Counted from the first letter of the stretch, positions 43,246-52,887 are shown. The stretch: DNA of 64,000 bases from Caldanaerobacter subterraneus (GCF_004345675.1 NZ_SLWU01000001.1:1-64000), one strand, 5' to 3'. The notes: generated from the sequence alone by a model not told the origin. Numbers and translations: made by a program.

Positions 43246-44172
43246 ATGAAGAAAACTGATATAGGCGGGCAGGCAGTAATTGAAGGAGTTATGATGAGGG
43301 GACATAAAAGCTATGCTATAGCTTTGAGAAGAGGGGAAGAAATAATAATAAAAAAAGAGTATGCTGTCCCTCTCACCAGAAAAAACAAATTTTTTTCTCT
43401 TCCCTTTATAAGGGGTACTTTTGCCTTAATTGATTCGCTTGTCATAGGGATAAAAAGCCTTACTTATTCGGCAGAGGTTTTTGAAGAGGAAGAGAGTATA
43501 GAACCAACAAGATTTGATGTTTTTTTACAAAGAATTTTTGGCGAAAAACTAGAAGACATATTAATGTATTTTTCTGTAATAATTTCTTTGATTTTATCCA
43601 TTGTGATATTTTTCATAGGACCGACATATGTCGCAGATTACGCAAGACTTTTTACAAAAAATACTATAGTAATAAATTTTGTCGAAGGCGCCTTAAGGAT
43701 CTTAATTTTTATACTTTATCTTCTTCTCATTGCTCAAATGAAGGACATAAAGAGGATATTTGAATACCACGGAGCAGAACATAAAGCTATACACTGTTTG
43801 GAACATGAAGAGGAATTGACAGTTGAAAATGCCAGGAAATACACTACTTTGCATCCCAGATGCGGCACAAATTTTCTCTTTATAGTTATGATTATATCAA
43901 TAATAGTCTTTTCTTTTTTAAAATGGCCTTCTCTTTATGTGAGGATATTGAGTAGAATTTTTTTATTGCCAGTAGTTGCAGGCATTTCGTATGAAGTGAT
44001 AAAATTAGCTGGCAGGAGTAACAACAAAATACTAGCTTTGTTTGTGTATCCGGGATTGCTTTTGCAGAAGATCACCACTAAAGAGCCAGATGATAAGCAA
44101 CTGGAGGTAGCAATTGCCTCTTTAAAAAGCGTGCTTCAGGATGAAGGGGGGCGGGAGTTTGAAAGTATATGA
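43246..44172 (+). CDS. DUF1385 (YqhQ-type) membrane protein
   Basis: A 308-aa protein with the DUF1385 hallmark IGGQAVIEGVMMRGHKSYAIA at its start. It has several membrane helices and the conserved GAEHKAIHCLEH and LHPRCGTNFLFIV regions. The ATG at 43246 sits behind GGGGGTG; the longer frame overlaps tdk. The function is unknown. It is commonly found just before prmC-prfA in clostridia, suggesting a link to translation or its regulation. Confidence 0.9.
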   Translation: MKKTDIGGQAVIEGVMMRGHKSYAIALRRGEEIIIKKEYAVPLTRKNKFFSLPFIRGTFALIDSLVIGIKSLTYSAEVFEEEESIEPTRFDVFLQRIFGEKLEDILMYFSVIISLILSIVIFFIGPTYVADYARLFTKNTIVINFVEGALRILIFILYLLLIAQMKDIKRIFEYHGAEHKAIHCLEHEEELTVENARKYTTLHPRCGTNFLFIVMIISIIVFSFLKWPSLYVRILSRIFLLPVVAGISYEVIKLAGRSNNKILALFVYPGLLLQKITTKEPDDKQLEVAIASLKSVLQDEGGREFESI

Positions 44173-44998
44173 GGCAATAGCTCTGGGGGCTAAAGAGCTT
44201 GAAAGCGTCTGTCCAAATCCTCGACTTGAATCTGAGCTTTTGCTTTCTCATTCTCTTAGGATTGACAGAGTTAAACTTGCAATTAAAAGAGATGAGGTTT
44301 TGAAAGAAGAGGAATTGGAGAGGTTTTTAAAGTATATAGAAAAAAGAAAATCCCGCATACCCTATCAGTATATTGTAAAAAAACAGCATTTCATGGGATT
44401 TGAGTTTTATGTGGATGAAAGGGTATTGATTCCAAGACCTGAAACAGAAATTCTTGTGGAAGAAGCGTTAAAGAGGATGAAAAGTGGAGATTTGATACTT
44501 GATATAGGTACAGGAAGTGGCGCCATAGCTATAAGCATAGCCAAACTTTTTCCTGATTGTAAGGTGTACGCTGTAGATGTGAGCGAAGAAGCTTTAGAGG
44601 TTGCCAAGTATAATGCAGAAAAACTTGGCGTGGCTGAAAAAATTATATTTATAAAAAGCGATGTTTTTTCCAATATACCTCAAGATGTAAAATTTGATTT
44701 AATTGTCTCCAACCCCCCTTATATAAAAAAAGCAGAACTTGAGAATTTACAAGAAGAAGTTAAAAAAGAGCCTATTTTAGCACTTGACGGAGGAGAAGAT
44801 GGGCTTTTTTTCTACAAAAGAATCATACCGGATTGTAAATTTTATTTGAAAAAGGGAGGAAGGGGTTTGTTTGAAATAGGCTACGGCCAAAGAGAAGAGG
44901 TGGAAAAAATCTTTTTGGAGAATGGTTTTGATGAAATTGAAGTGATAAAAGATTTAGCTCATATAGATAGAGTTATAATCGGTAGATATAACTTGTAG
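44159..44998 (+). CDS. prmC: Release-factor glutamine methyltransferase
   Basis: A 279-aa enzyme that methylates the glutamine of the GGQ motif in release factors. It has an N-terminal helical domain, the SAM motif LDIGTGSGAIAISIA and the catalytic SNPPYIKKAEL. TTG 44159 is preferred as start because the GGGGGGCGGGAG stretch precedes it; the gene then overlaps the DUF1385 stop by 14 bases. It is followed by its substrate's gene, prfA. Confidence 0.94.
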   Translation: MKVYEAIALGAKELESVCPNPRLESELLLSHSLRIDRVKLAIKRDEVLKEEELERFLKYIEKRKSRIPYQYIVKKQHFMGFEFYVDERVLIPRPETEILVEEALKRMKSGDLILDIGTGSGAIAISIAKLFPDCKVYAVDVSEEALEVAKYNAEKLGVAEKIIFIKSDVFSNIPQDVKFDLIVSNPPYIKKAELENLQEEVKKEPILALDGGEDGLFFYKRIIPDCKFYLKKGGRGLFEIGYGQREEVEKIFLENGFDEIEVIKDLAHIDRVIIGRYNL

Positions 44999-45046
44999 TT
45001 TTCACTTTTTTTATCATGTGATATAATGTTTTTCTGAGGTGAGATA

Positions 45047-46117
45047 ATGATTGAAAAGTTGCAGGCAATAGAGGATAGGTATGTAGAATTAAGTCAAAAG
45101 ATAAGCGACCCTAATGTCATTTCCAATGTAGAAGAATGGAGAAAATACGTAAAAGAACACGCAGCTATTGAAGACATCGTTTTAAAGTATAGGGAGTATA
45201 AAAAGGTTTTGGAAGAAATAAAAGCGACAGAAGAGCTTTTGTCCTCTCAGGATGAGGAACTTAAAGAGATGGCGGAAGAAGAGCTCTCTCAACTGGAAGA
45301 AAAAAAAGAAAAACTGATGGAAGAGATAAAGATTTTGCTGCTCCCAAAAGACCCTAATGATGAGAAAAACGTCATAATGGAGATAAGAGCCGGAGCAGGA
45401 GGAGAGGAAGCTGCCCTTTTTGCCTATGACCTTTTCAGGATGTACACGATGTATGCGGAGAAAAAAGGCTGGAAAGTTGAGATAATGAGCGCCAACAAGA
45501 CAGATATTGGAGGTTTTAAGGAAGTAATTTTTAGCATTTCTGGAAAAGGAGCCTATAGCAGGCTTAAATATGAAAGCGGCGTTCACAGGGTTCAGAGGAT
45601 TCCTACTACTGAGGCAGGAGGAAGAATTCATACTTCTACTGCCACAGTAGCAGTTCTGCCAGAAGCCGAAGAGGTGGATGTTGAGATAAATCCAAATGAT
45701 ATAAAAATAGATGTTTTCAGGTCAAGTGGGCATGGCGGGCAGAGCGTGAATACTACGGATTCAGCAGTAAGAGTTACCCACATTCCTACAGGGATTGTGG
45801 TAACCTGTCAAGATGAAAGGTCTCAGATTCAAAATAGGGAGAGAGCTTTAAAGATTTTAAGGGCAAAGCTTTATGAGATGGCTCTAAAGGAACAGCAGAG
45901 GGAAATAGCCGAAGCTAGAAAGTCTCAGGTTGGCACAGGGGAGAGAAGTGAGAGGATAAGGACTTACAATTTTCCTCAGGGAAGAGTTACAGACCACAGG
46001 ATAGGACTTACTCTTTACAAGCTCCAAGAGGTTTTGGATGGGGAGCTGGACGAAATCATAGATGCGTTGATTTTAAATGACCAGGCGGAAAAACTTAAGA
46101 ATATGACTCTTAACTGA
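45047..46117 (+). CDS. prfA: Peptide chain release factor 1
   Basis: A 356-aa RF1 that reads UAA and UAG stops. The GGQ loop is in [17 protein letters not shown], and the codon-reading PxT motif is in [25 protein letters not shown] site precedes ATG 45047. A TATAAT lies at 45022-45027, but its -35 box is weak. Confidence 0.97.
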
Positions 46118-46133
46118 TTTTCTCTGTTACCAC

Positions 46134-46162
46134 TTGACTAAATTGCTTTTATAAAGTATAAT
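46134..46162 (+). promoter_or_regulatory. Strong sigma-A promoter before the ZIP leader
   Basis: TTGACT (46134-46139), a 17-base spacer and a perfect TATAAT (46157-46162). Confidence 0.88.
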
Positions 46163-46168
46163 TTATTA

Positions 46169-46275
46169 AAAATGCTTCATCACAATAAATCAAAAAATTA
46201 GCCCCCCAGCTGTCCTCTATAGAGGACACTTTAATCGCTCGATGGTCCTCCTACCGTCGAGCGAGTTTTTTATTT
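46169..46275 (+). ncRNA. Attenuator-like leader RNA upstream of the ZIP transporter gene
   Basis: A short transcript unit of about 107 nt from the promoter to a strong terminator. The terminator stem TCGCTCGATGG (46235-46245) pairs with CCGTCGAGCGA (46254-46264), followed by GTTTTTTATTTT. GTCCTC occurs twice (46212-46217 and 46245-46250). Each copy can pair with the single GAGGAC (46222-46227), so two exclusive folds are possible, one of which would disturb the terminator loop. I know no riboswitch class that matches. It could also be a free-standing small RNA. Confidence 0.65.
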
Positions 46276-46344
46276 TGCATAACTTTATGAGAAGTTTAAT
46301 AAAGTAAAATTGAGATTGTTTGATAAATTCAAGGGGATGTTTTT

Positions 46345-47064
46345 ATGTCAAATTTTGAGATATTGATGATAGGGGCTTTTGCAGGAGTAGCGGGGACAGG
46401 GCTGGGAGGGGTTTTTGCTTATTTTTTTAAAAATCCAAGCCCCAAATTTTTTAGTGGAATAATGGGGATTACAGCGGGACTCATGCTTTCTGTAGTGATG
46501 TTTGACCTGTTGCCCCATTCTTTTGAGATATCGGGGATGCCTGTAGGTGTCATTGGAGTCATTATCGGTGCTTTTCTTATTTCTCTTTTTGATTCCCATA
46601 TAGAAAAGACAAAATTTAATAAAGGATTTATTAGAGAAGGCTTGCTTCTAGGGATTGCAATAGCTTTGCACAATTTTCCGGAAGGGCTTGCCGTAGGGTC
46701 TGGATTTATGGTATCTTCTTCTTTGGGCATTGATATTGCTTTGGTGATTGCGCTACACGATTTCCCAGAAGGGGTAGCGGTGGCGGTGCCCCTTTCTGCA
46801 GGAGGGGTTTCCCCCTGCAAAGTTTTGTTGTATACCTTTCTGACGGGGTTGCCGACTGCCCTTGGCACTTTTATAGGTATTTTGAGCGGTGGCATATCCA
46901 ATACTTTTATTGGACTTAATCTTGCTCTGGCAGGAGGAGCGATGCTTTATGTGACCTGCGGTGAGATAATACCGGAGGCCAGGGATATTTACAGGGGGAA
47001 AATTTCTATTTTGGGGATGATATTGGGGGTCATAGGTGGTATAATAATAACAAGATATTTGTAA
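46345..47064 (+). CDS. ZIP-family metal transporter
   Basis: A 239-aa transporter with about eight helices of the GufA/ZupT branch. The paired metal-site motifs HNFPEGLAVG and HDFPEGVAVA lie in helices 4 and 5. Zinc or iron uptake is the likely task. The leader RNA in front and strong promoter suggest metal-dependent expression (inference). Confidence 0.9.
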   Translation: MSNFEILMIGAFAGVAGTGLGGVFAYFFKNPSPKFFSGIMGITAGLMLSVVMFDLLPHSFEISGMPVGVIGVIIGAFLISLFDSHIEKTKFNKGFIREGLLLGIAIALHNFPEGLAVGSGFMVSSSLGIDIALVIALHDFPEGVAVAVPLSAGGVSPCKVLLYTFLTGLPTALGTFIGILSGGISNTFIGLNLALAGGAMLYVTCGEIIPEARDIYRGKISILGMILGVIGGIIITRYL

Positions 47065-47091
47065 ATCCTTATTTTGCGAGGAGTGCCTTTG

Positions 47092-48156
47092 ATGACAAAG
47101 GTAATAAAAATTGACAAAGATAATCCCGAAATTGAGCTTATAGATTACGCTGCAGAGGTTATAAAAAAAGGAGGGCTTGTGGCTTTTCCCACAGAGACAG
47201 TCTACGGGATAGGTGCAAATTCTTTTGACGAGGAAGCTGTAAAAAGGATTTTTATTGCAAAGGGAAGGCCCCAGGACAATCCTTTGATTTTACACATAGC
47301 TTTGATGGATCAGGTTTATGAACTGGCGGCGGAGTTTCCTGAAAAGGCCAAAAAGCTCGCTCATAGATTCTGGCCAGGTCCTCTTACTATCGTTTTAAAA
47401 AAATCTGATAAAGTACCGTATGTAAACACTGCTGGCATGAATACTGTTGCCATAAGAATGCCTTCAAATCCAATAGCTCATCTTCTCATAAAGAGGGCAG
47501 GAGTCCCCATATCTGCTCCCAGCGCCAATGTGTCTGGAAAGCCTAGTCCTACAGATGCTTCTCATGTCATTGAGGACCTTTACGGCAAAGTGGACGTCAT
47601 AATAGATGGAGGAAAGTGTGACGTGGGGTTGGAATCGACTGTGGTAGACCTTACTGAGGAAGTACCGGTTATTTTAAGGCCTGGGGCAGTTACTTTAGAG
47701 ATGTTAAAAGAGGTATTGGGGGAAGTAAAATTAGACCCTTCTCTTTTGACAAGGCCGGATGAGAATATAAAGCCTAAATCTCCCGGAATGAAGTACAAGC
47801 ATTATTCTCCCAAGGCTGAAGTTTACATTGTAAAAGGACCTCTTGATAAAGTTGTAAAAAAGATTCAGCAATTGGCAAAAAACCAATTGAAAAATGGCAA
47901 AAAAGTTGGTATAATGGCGACAGTGCAAACTTCGACACAATATAAAGAGGGAGAGATAATTGTCGTCGGTGATAGAGACAAACCAGAGACCATTGCGAAA
48001 AATTTGTTTGAGACTTTACGAGAGTTCGACAGAAGAGGAGTAGAAGTGGTATTTGCTGAAAGCTTCAGTTATGATGACATTGGACTTGCCATAATGAACA
48101 GGTTGGAAAAAGCTGCGGGGTATAAGGAAATAAAGGCTGAAGGGGAGTTGACATGA
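47092..48156 (+). CDS. L-threonylcarbamoyladenylate synthase (Sua5/YwlC)
   Basis: A 354-aa long-form Sua5. The catalytic domain has GGLVAFPTETVYGIGANSF, KGRPQDNPLILHI and APSANVSGKPSPTDA. A linker with SPGMKYKHYSPKA leads to the C-terminal Sua5 domain. It makes threonylcarbamoyl-AMP for the t6A37 modification of tRNA. The ATG at 47092 follows GAGGAG. Its stop overlaps the next gene by four bases. Confidence 0.94.
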   Translation: MTKVIKIDKDNPEIELIDYAAEVIKKGGLVAFPTETVYGIGANSFDEEAVKRIFIAKGRPQDNPLILHIALMDQVYELAAEFPEKAKKLAHRFWPGPLTIVLKKSDKVPYVNTAGMNTVAIRMPSNPIAHLLIKRAGVPISAPSANVSGKPSPTDASHVIEDLYGKVDVIIDGGKCDVGLESTVVDLTEEVPVILRPGAVTLEMLKEVLGEVKLDPSLLTRPDENIKPKSPGMKYKHYSPKAEVYIVKGPLDKVVKKIQQLAKNQLKNGKKVGIMATVQTSTQYKEGEIIVVGDRDKPETIAKNLFETLREFDRRGVEVVFAESFSYDDIGLAIMNRLEKAAGYKEIKAEGELT

Positions 48157-49061
48157 GAGTTTTATTTGTGTGTACAGGGAATACCTGTAGAAGCCCTATG
48201 GCTGAAGGGATTTTTAATGCTAAGTCAAAAGCTTTGGGCAAGGATTGGGAAGCAAAATCTGCGGGAGTATTTGCTCCTGAAGGATTTCCAGCCTCAAGCG
48301 AGGCAGTAGAAGTGTTAAAGAAAGAGTACAGGATAGATATTTCAGACCACAGGGCAAAAAGTTTGAGGGAAGAAGATTTAAAAGGTGCTGATTTAGTCCT
48401 TGCCATGGCTTTTTCCCACAAAAGAAGCTTGGTATCTCAATACCCTGAATATGCCGACAAAATTTTCACCATAAAAGAATTTGTTGGACTTGAAGGGGAT
48501 GTAGAAGACCCTTACGGGATGCCTTTGGAGGTTTACAAAAAGACGGCAGAGGAGCTTTCCGGTTTGATAGATAAGCTCATCGAAAAACTCTCTGAGGAAA
48601 GGAAGGTAGATCGAATGATCGCTTTGGGTTCTGACCACGCAGGATATGAACTTAAAGAAGTGATAAAAAAATATTTAGAAGAGAAAGGGATACCCTACAA
48701 GGACTTTGGCACTTTTAATGAAGAGTCAGTGGACTATCCCGACTATGCTCTTAAAGTAGCTGAAGCTGTGGCGTCTGGAGAGTGCACAGAAGGAATTTTA
48801 GTGTGCGGGACTGGCATAGGCATGTCAATTACGGCAAATAAAGTGCCAGGAATTAGAGCTGCCCACGTAGAGGACGTGTTTTCAGCAAGGGCTGCCAAAG
48901 AACATAACAATGCCAATATCCTGTGCATGGGGGGAAGAGTTACAGGACCTGGACTTGCTATCATGATGGTAGAGGAGTGGCTAAATGCCACTTTCCAAGG
49001 AGGAAGGCATCAGAAGAGGATTGACAAAATAACAGAAATCGAAAAAAAGTACATGAAATGA
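48153..49061 (+). CDS. Fusion: low-molecular-weight protein-arginine/tyrosine phosphatase (YwlE-like) with ribose-5-phosphate isomerase B
   Basis: A 302-aa reading frame. Residues 1-~150 are a YwlE-type phosphatase: P-loop CTGNTCRS with C7, R13 and the threonine T11 that favours phospho-arginine in YwlE, and the general acid in VEDPYG. Residues 155-302 are a complete RpiB ([41 protein letters not shown]). In B. subtilis ywlE and rpiB (ywlF) are separate neighbours. Here no stop separates them. An internal ATG at 48615 with GGAAGG eight bases upstream could also give RpiB alone (148 aa, its normal length). Confidence 0.92.
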   Translation: MRVLFVCTGNTCRSPMAEGIFNAKSKALGKDWEAKSAGVFAPEGFPASSEAVEVLKKEYRIDISDHRAKSLREEDLKGADLVLAMAFSHKRSLVSQYPEYADKIFTIKEFVGLEGDVEDPYGMPLEVYKKTAEELSGLIDKLIEKLSEERKVDRMIALGSDHAGYELKEVIKKYLEEKGIPYKDFGTFNEESVDYPDYALKVAEAVASGECTEGILVCGTGIGMSITANKVPGIRAAHVEDVFSARAAKEHNNANILCMGGRVTGPGLAIMMVEEWLNATFQGGRHQKRIDKITEIEKKYMK

Positions 49062-49083
49062 TAAACAGGAGGGTTTTTATTTT

Positions 49084-49716
49084 ATGTATGAGAATGTCTT
49101 TGTTATAGATCATCCTCTTATACAGCATAAAATAAGTCTCATAAGAGATGAAAACACGGGTTCCAAGGAATTTAGAGAGCTGGTTGGAGAAATAGCCATG
49201 CTAATGGCCTATGAGGTGACAAGAGACCTGCCTCTGGAAGAGATAGAAGTAAAAACTCCCATTGCTGTTGCGAAAACAAAAGTCATTGCAGGCAAAAAGT
49301 TGGGCATCATTCCTATTTTAAGGGCCGGGCTGGTGATGGCAGATGGGATGCTTAAACTAATTCCCACTGCAAAAGTAGGGCATATAGGTATATACAGAGA
49401 TCCTGAAACTCTGAAACCTGTTGAATATTACTGCAAGCTTCCTTCTGACATTGCAGAAAGAGACCTCATAGTAGTAGATCCAATGCTGGCTACAGGAGGT
49501 TCTGCATCGGCTGCAATCCATTTCTTAAAAGAAAGAGGAGCTCAAAGCATAAAGCTTGTGAATTTAATAGCTGCCCCTGAAGGGATAAAGGCTGTTCACA
49601 AAGACCATCCAGAGGTGCCTATTTATGTGGCTAGCATAGACCAGGGGCTTAATGAGCACGGCTACATTGTTCCAGGGTTGGGGGATGCTGGAGATAGATT
49701 GTTTGGAACTAAGTGA
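49084..49716 (+). CDS. upp: Uracil phosphoribosyltransferase
   Basis: A 210-aa enzyme that converts uracil and PRPP to UMP. The PRPP-binding motif is [16 protein letters not shown] and the uracil-binding end is [24 protein letters not shown] site precedes it. Its order after rpiB fits the Bacillus ywl-upp region; glyA, which lies between them there, is absent. Confidence 0.97.
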   Translation: MYENVFVIDHPLIQHKISLIRDENTGSKEFRELVGEIAMLMAYEVTRDLPLEEIEVKTPIAVAKTKVIAGKKLGIIPILRAGLVMADGMLKLIPTAKVGHIGIYRDPETLKPVEYYCKLPSDIAERDLIVVDPMLATGGSASAAIHFLKERGAQSIKLVNLIAAPEGIKAVHKDHPEVPIYVASIDQGLNEHGYIVPGLGDAGDRLFGTK

Positions 49717-49729
49717 GGAGAGGATAAAA

Positions 49730-50173
49730 ATGAGGCCCTCGTGGGATGAATATTTTATGCAGATTGTGGACGTGGTGAAGACCAGGTCTACTTGCATAAG
49801 AAGACAGGTAGGAGCTATTTTAGTGGTGGACAAACACATAATTTCTACCGGCTACAACGGGCCTCCGACCGGATTACCCCATTGTGAGGAGACAGGTTGC
49901 CTAAGAGACCAACTGGGCATACCTCCAGGAGAAAGGCCTGAGCTTTGCAGAGGGGTTCATGCAGAACAGAATGCCATAATACAGGCGGCTTTGCATGGAG
50001 TGAGTACAAAAGGGGCTACTCTTTATGTGAGCGCAAGCCCCTGCGTCATATGCGCTAAAATGCTTATAAACGCTGGGGTAAAGAGAATTGTGTACGAAGA
50101 AGAATATCCAGATGAATTGGCTTTTCAACTTTTAAAGGAAGCAGGTATTGAATTAGTAAAGTTTAAAAGGTAA
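49730..50173 (+). CDS. comEB: dCMP deaminase
   Basis: A 147-aa zinc deaminase that makes dUMP from dCMP. The zinc and catalytic residues are in GVHAEQNAI (H and E) and SPCVICAKM (PCxxC). The ATG at 49730 is behind GAGGAGAGG; a longer frame reaches back into upp. It adds to the pyrimidine theme with upp, tdk and tmk. Confidence 0.95.
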   Translation: MRPSWDEYFMQIVDVVKTRSTCIRRQVGAILVVDKHIISTGYNGPPTGLPHCEETGCLRDQLGIPPGERPELCRGVHAEQNAIIQAALHGVSTKGATLYVSASPCVICAKMLINAGVKRIVYEEEYPDELAFQLLKEAGIELVKFKR

Positions 50174-50225
50174 AATAATTATTGGTAATAGCAAAAGAGG
50201 GGTACCCTCCAAAGGAGTGTCAAAA

Positions 50226-51266
50226 ATGAAGATATACTTTTTATCTTTTATACTGGCTTTTGCGATGTCATTTGTAACTACGCCCTTGGTGAAAAAATTA
50301 GCTTTTGCAATAGGAGCAATTGACGTTCCTGACGATAAAAGGCGCATACATACAAAGCCGATACCGCGATTAGGGGGACTGGCCATTTTTGCCGGCACTA
50401 TGGCAAGCTTGTTGCTTCTTTTGCCAAAGTCCCATGAGACTATAGGAATAATATTGGGCTCTTTAGTTATCGTGCTTCTAGGGGTGTTAGATGATAAATA
50501 CACTTTAAGTGCAAAGGTGAAGCTTGTAGGGCAGATTGCAGCTGCCTTGATACTCATACTGAGCGGAATCAGAATAGATTGGATTTCTAATCCATTTGGC
50601 AGCGGAGTGATATATTTAAAGAGCTGGGTGGCAATTTCTCTTACTCTTCTTTGGGTTGTAGGCGTGACAAACACTATAAATTTGATTGATGGGTTGGACG
50701 GTTTAGCAGCTGGAATTGCCTTTATTTCCTCTACTTCTCTTTTCATAATTTCACTCTTAAATGGCAGATACGCAACTGCTGTCATATCAATTGCAATTGC
50801 AGGAGCAAGCTTAGGATTTTTGCCCTATAATTTTAATCCAGCGAAAATTTTTATGGGAGATACTGGGGCGATGTTTTTAGGATTTTTGCTTTCAGCCATT
50901 TCCATACAAGGAGCAATAAAGTCAGCTACTGCAATTGCCATCGTGGTGCCAGTTCTAGTGCTTGGCGTGCCGATATTTGATACTCTTTTTGCGATTATAA
51001 GAAGGATTTTAAACAAAAGACCTATCATGGAGGCGGATAGAGGGCATCTGCACCACCGGCTTTTGGACAAAGGGTTAAACCAGAAGCAAGTAGTTTTTAT
51101 ACTTTACGGTGTAAGCTTGGTACTGGGTGTGAGCGCTATACTGATATCTTTTACTAGCGAACTGAAAAGCCTTGTTATTCTTGCTGTATCCCTCCTCTTT
51201 ATACTCTGGGGAGCAAATAAAATAGAATTGCTAAGAAGCAATAAAAAAGGGACGCAAACCCGCTGA
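50226..51266 (+). CDS. Undecaprenyl-phosphate GlcNAc-1-phosphate transferase (TagO/WecA family)
   Basis: A 346-aa polytopic enzyme of the MraY/WecA family. Motifs are DVPDDKRRIHTKPIPRLGG, VLGVLDDKYTLSAK, NLIDGLDGLAAG and FMGDTGAMFLGF, which form the metal- and lipid-binding site. It starts wall-polymer synthesis by moving GlcNAc-1-P to the lipid carrier. The ATG at 50226 follows AAAGGAG. mnaA directly downstream supports wall-polymer (teichoic or secondary polymer) synthesis, which may also anchor the SLH protein. Confidence 0.93.
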   Translation: MKIYFLSFILAFAMSFVTTPLVKKLAFAIGAIDVPDDKRRIHTKPIPRLGGLAIFAGTMASLLLLLPKSHETIGIILGSLVIVLLGVLDDKYTLSAKVKLVGQIAAALILILSGIRIDWISNPFGSGVIYLKSWVAISLTLLWVVGVTNTINLIDGLDGLAAGIAFISSTSLFIISLLNGRYATAVISIAIAGASLGFLPYNFNPAKIFMGDTGAMFLGFLLSAISIQGAIKSATAIAIVVPVLVLGVPIFDTLFAIIRRILNKRPIMEADRGHLHHRLLDKGLNQKQVVFILYGVSLVLGVSAILISFTSELKSLVILAVSLLFILWGANKIELLRSNKKGTQTR

Positions 51267-51289
51267 TTTTATTAAGGAGTGCAAGACTG

Positions 51290-52447
51290 ATGGGTATAAA
51301 AATTATGGCTGTATTTGGGACAAGACCTGAAGCAATTAAAATGGCTCCACTTATTAAGGCTCTGGAGAAAGAAAAAGAGTTTGACACTCTAGTAGCTGTT
51401 ACAGCCCAGCACCGTGAAATGCTTGACCAGGTGCTGAGGCTTTTTAATATTGTGCCTCAATACGACCTTAACATAATGAGAGAGAGGCAGACTTTATCTG
51501 ACATTACTACTGCTGCTATAGACGGCCTTGATAGAGTGTTTCTTAAAGAAAAACCGGACCTTGTTTTGGTTCACGGGGATACTACTACTACATTTGCGGC
51601 GGCGCTGGTGGCTTTTTATCACAAAATAAAAGTGGGGCACGTGGAAGCAGGTTTGAGGTCTTTTAACAAATGGTTCCCTTATCCTGAGGAGATAAACAGA
51701 AAATTGACAGGGGTGCTGGCAGACCTGCATTTTGCTCCTACAAAAAGGGCTAAATTAAATCTTTTAAATGAAGGAGTAGAGGAAGAAAGCATTTTTGTTA
51801 CAGGAAATACAGTAATTGACGCTATGTCCTATACAGTAAAGAAAGATTACACTTTCAGGGAGGAAAGATTAAATAGGATTGATTATAAAAACAAAAAGGT
51901 CATAGTAGTCACAGCCCATAGGAGGGAGAACTGGGGAGCACCTCTAGAGAACATATGCAACGCTATTAAAGATATAGCAAAAAGCTACAAAGAAGAAGTG
52001 TACTTTATATACCCTGTTCATATGAATCCAGTGGTGAAAAATACGGCCCATAAAATTTTAGGAGGGCTTGACAATGTGCTTCTTTTAGACCCTCTTGAGA
52101 CGGATGAGATGCATAACCTTTTAGCCAGATGCTATATGGTTATGACAGATTCAGGAGGGCTTCAGGAGGAAGTGCCATCACTGGGCAAACCAGTTCTGGT
52201 TTTGAGGGATGTGACAGAAAGGCCTGAGGCAAAAGAGGCAGGAACTGTGAAGTTGGTTGGGACGGATTATGAAAGGATTTTTAAAGAGGCAAAGCTTCTC
52301 ATAGAGGACGAAAATGAGTATAAAAAAATGGCCAATGCGGTAAATCCCTATGGCGATGGGAAAGCATCGGTGAGAATAGTTGGAGCGATAAAATACTTTT
52401 TTGGGCTATCAAAAGAAAAGCCGGAAGAATACGAAGGAGGGGGATAA
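51290..52447 (+). CDS. mnaA: UDP-N-acetylglucosamine 2-epimerase
   Basis: A 385-aa epimerase that makes UDP-ManNAc from UDP-GlcNAc. Family motifs are GTRPEAIKMAPLIKAL, VHGDTTTTFAAAL, GHVEAGLRSFNKWFPYPEE, VTAHRRENWG and TDSGGLQEEVPSLGKP. It ends in a short acidic tail next to a strong hairpin. Confidence 0.96.
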   Translation: MGIKIMAVFGTRPEAIKMAPLIKALEKEKEFDTLVAVTAQHREMLDQVLRLFNIVPQYDLNIMRERQTLSDITTAAIDGLDRVFLKEKPDLVLVHGDTTTTFAAALVAFYHKIKVGHVEAGLRSFNKWFPYPEEINRKLTGVLADLHFAPTKRAKLNLLNEGVEEESIFVTGNTVIDAMSYTVKKDYTFREERLNRIDYKNKKVIVVTAHRRENWGAPLENICNAIKDIAKSYKEEVYFIYPVHMNPVVKNTAHKILGGLDNVLLLDPLETDEMHNLLARCYMVMTDSGGLQEEVPSLGKPVLVLRDVTERPEAKEAGTVKLVGTDYERIFKEAKLLIEDENEYKKMANAVNPYGDGKASVRIVGAIKYFFGLSKEKPEEYEGGG

Positions 52448-52459
52448 AGCCCCCTCCTT
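52434..52459. terminator. Hairpin shared by mnaA and the convergent small gene
   Basis: AAGGAGGGGG (52434-52443) pairs perfectly with CCCCCTCCTT (52450-52459). The mnaA stop codon lies in the loop. The U tract is weak on both sides. Confidence 0.7.
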
Positions 52460-52465
52460 AAATTG

Positions 52466-52762
52466 TTATTTGCTTGCTTCTTGCTTCGTTTGGCTTTTTG
52501 CGATTAAGTACCAGATATATCCAATAACTATTGCTCCGATGAAGCCGCCTATTACGTTGTAATCATAGAGCATCCATCCCCATTTGCCGAGATATGCTCC
52601 TCCTAACCATGCGCCGACTAGGTGAGCGATTAGTGCTGCCCAGTATGTTCCCCATATTTTGTTCAATTTGTCCCAATACCCTTCTCCAGCTTTTGTATTA
52701 AACAATGGATGGAATACAAGACTAGATATGAGTCCTACGATAAGTACCATTAACCAGAACAT
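52466..52762 (-). CDS. Small membrane protein, three helices, unknown function
   Basis: A 98-aa hydrophobic protein with an AGGAGGTG site. Helices are at about residues 2-20 (FWLMVLIVGLISSLVF), 38-60 and 66-87. The last (NVIGGFIGAIVIGYIWYL) is glycine-rich like GlsB/YeaQ-type stress membrane proteins. I cannot assign a function. It is the only minus-strand gene in this stretch, and five phased TGAC boxes lie upstream of it. It stands where B. subtilis has the start of the atp operon. Confidence 0.75.
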   Translation of the reverse strand: MFWLMVLIVGLISSLVFHPLFNTKAGEGYWDKLNKIWGTYWAALIAHLVGAWLGGAYLGKWGWMLYDYNVIGGFIGAIVIGYIWYLIAKSQTKQEASK

Positions 52763-52841
52763 ATGCTACACCTCCTTTTCAGAGGTTTTCCCTTCCACTT
52801 TTAATTATATTCAATATAAAATTTAAAACAAATCTGATTTT

Positions 52842-52887
52842 TGACCTTTTTTGACCAAAAACAGGACTTTTTCTGACTTTATCTGAC
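52842..52887. promoter_or_regulatory. Five phased TGAC-type boxes with T-tracts upstream of the small membrane gene
   Basis: TGAC occurs at 52842, 52852, 52874 and 52884, with GGAC at 52864. The spacings are 10, 12, 10 and 10 bases, each preceded by a T or A tract. One helical turn per repeat puts all boxes on one DNA face, and the tracts should bend the DNA. It looks like a regulator array for the minus-strand gene starting at 52762. With its flanks it makes up the 329-base gap before ywmB. Confidence 0.55.
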
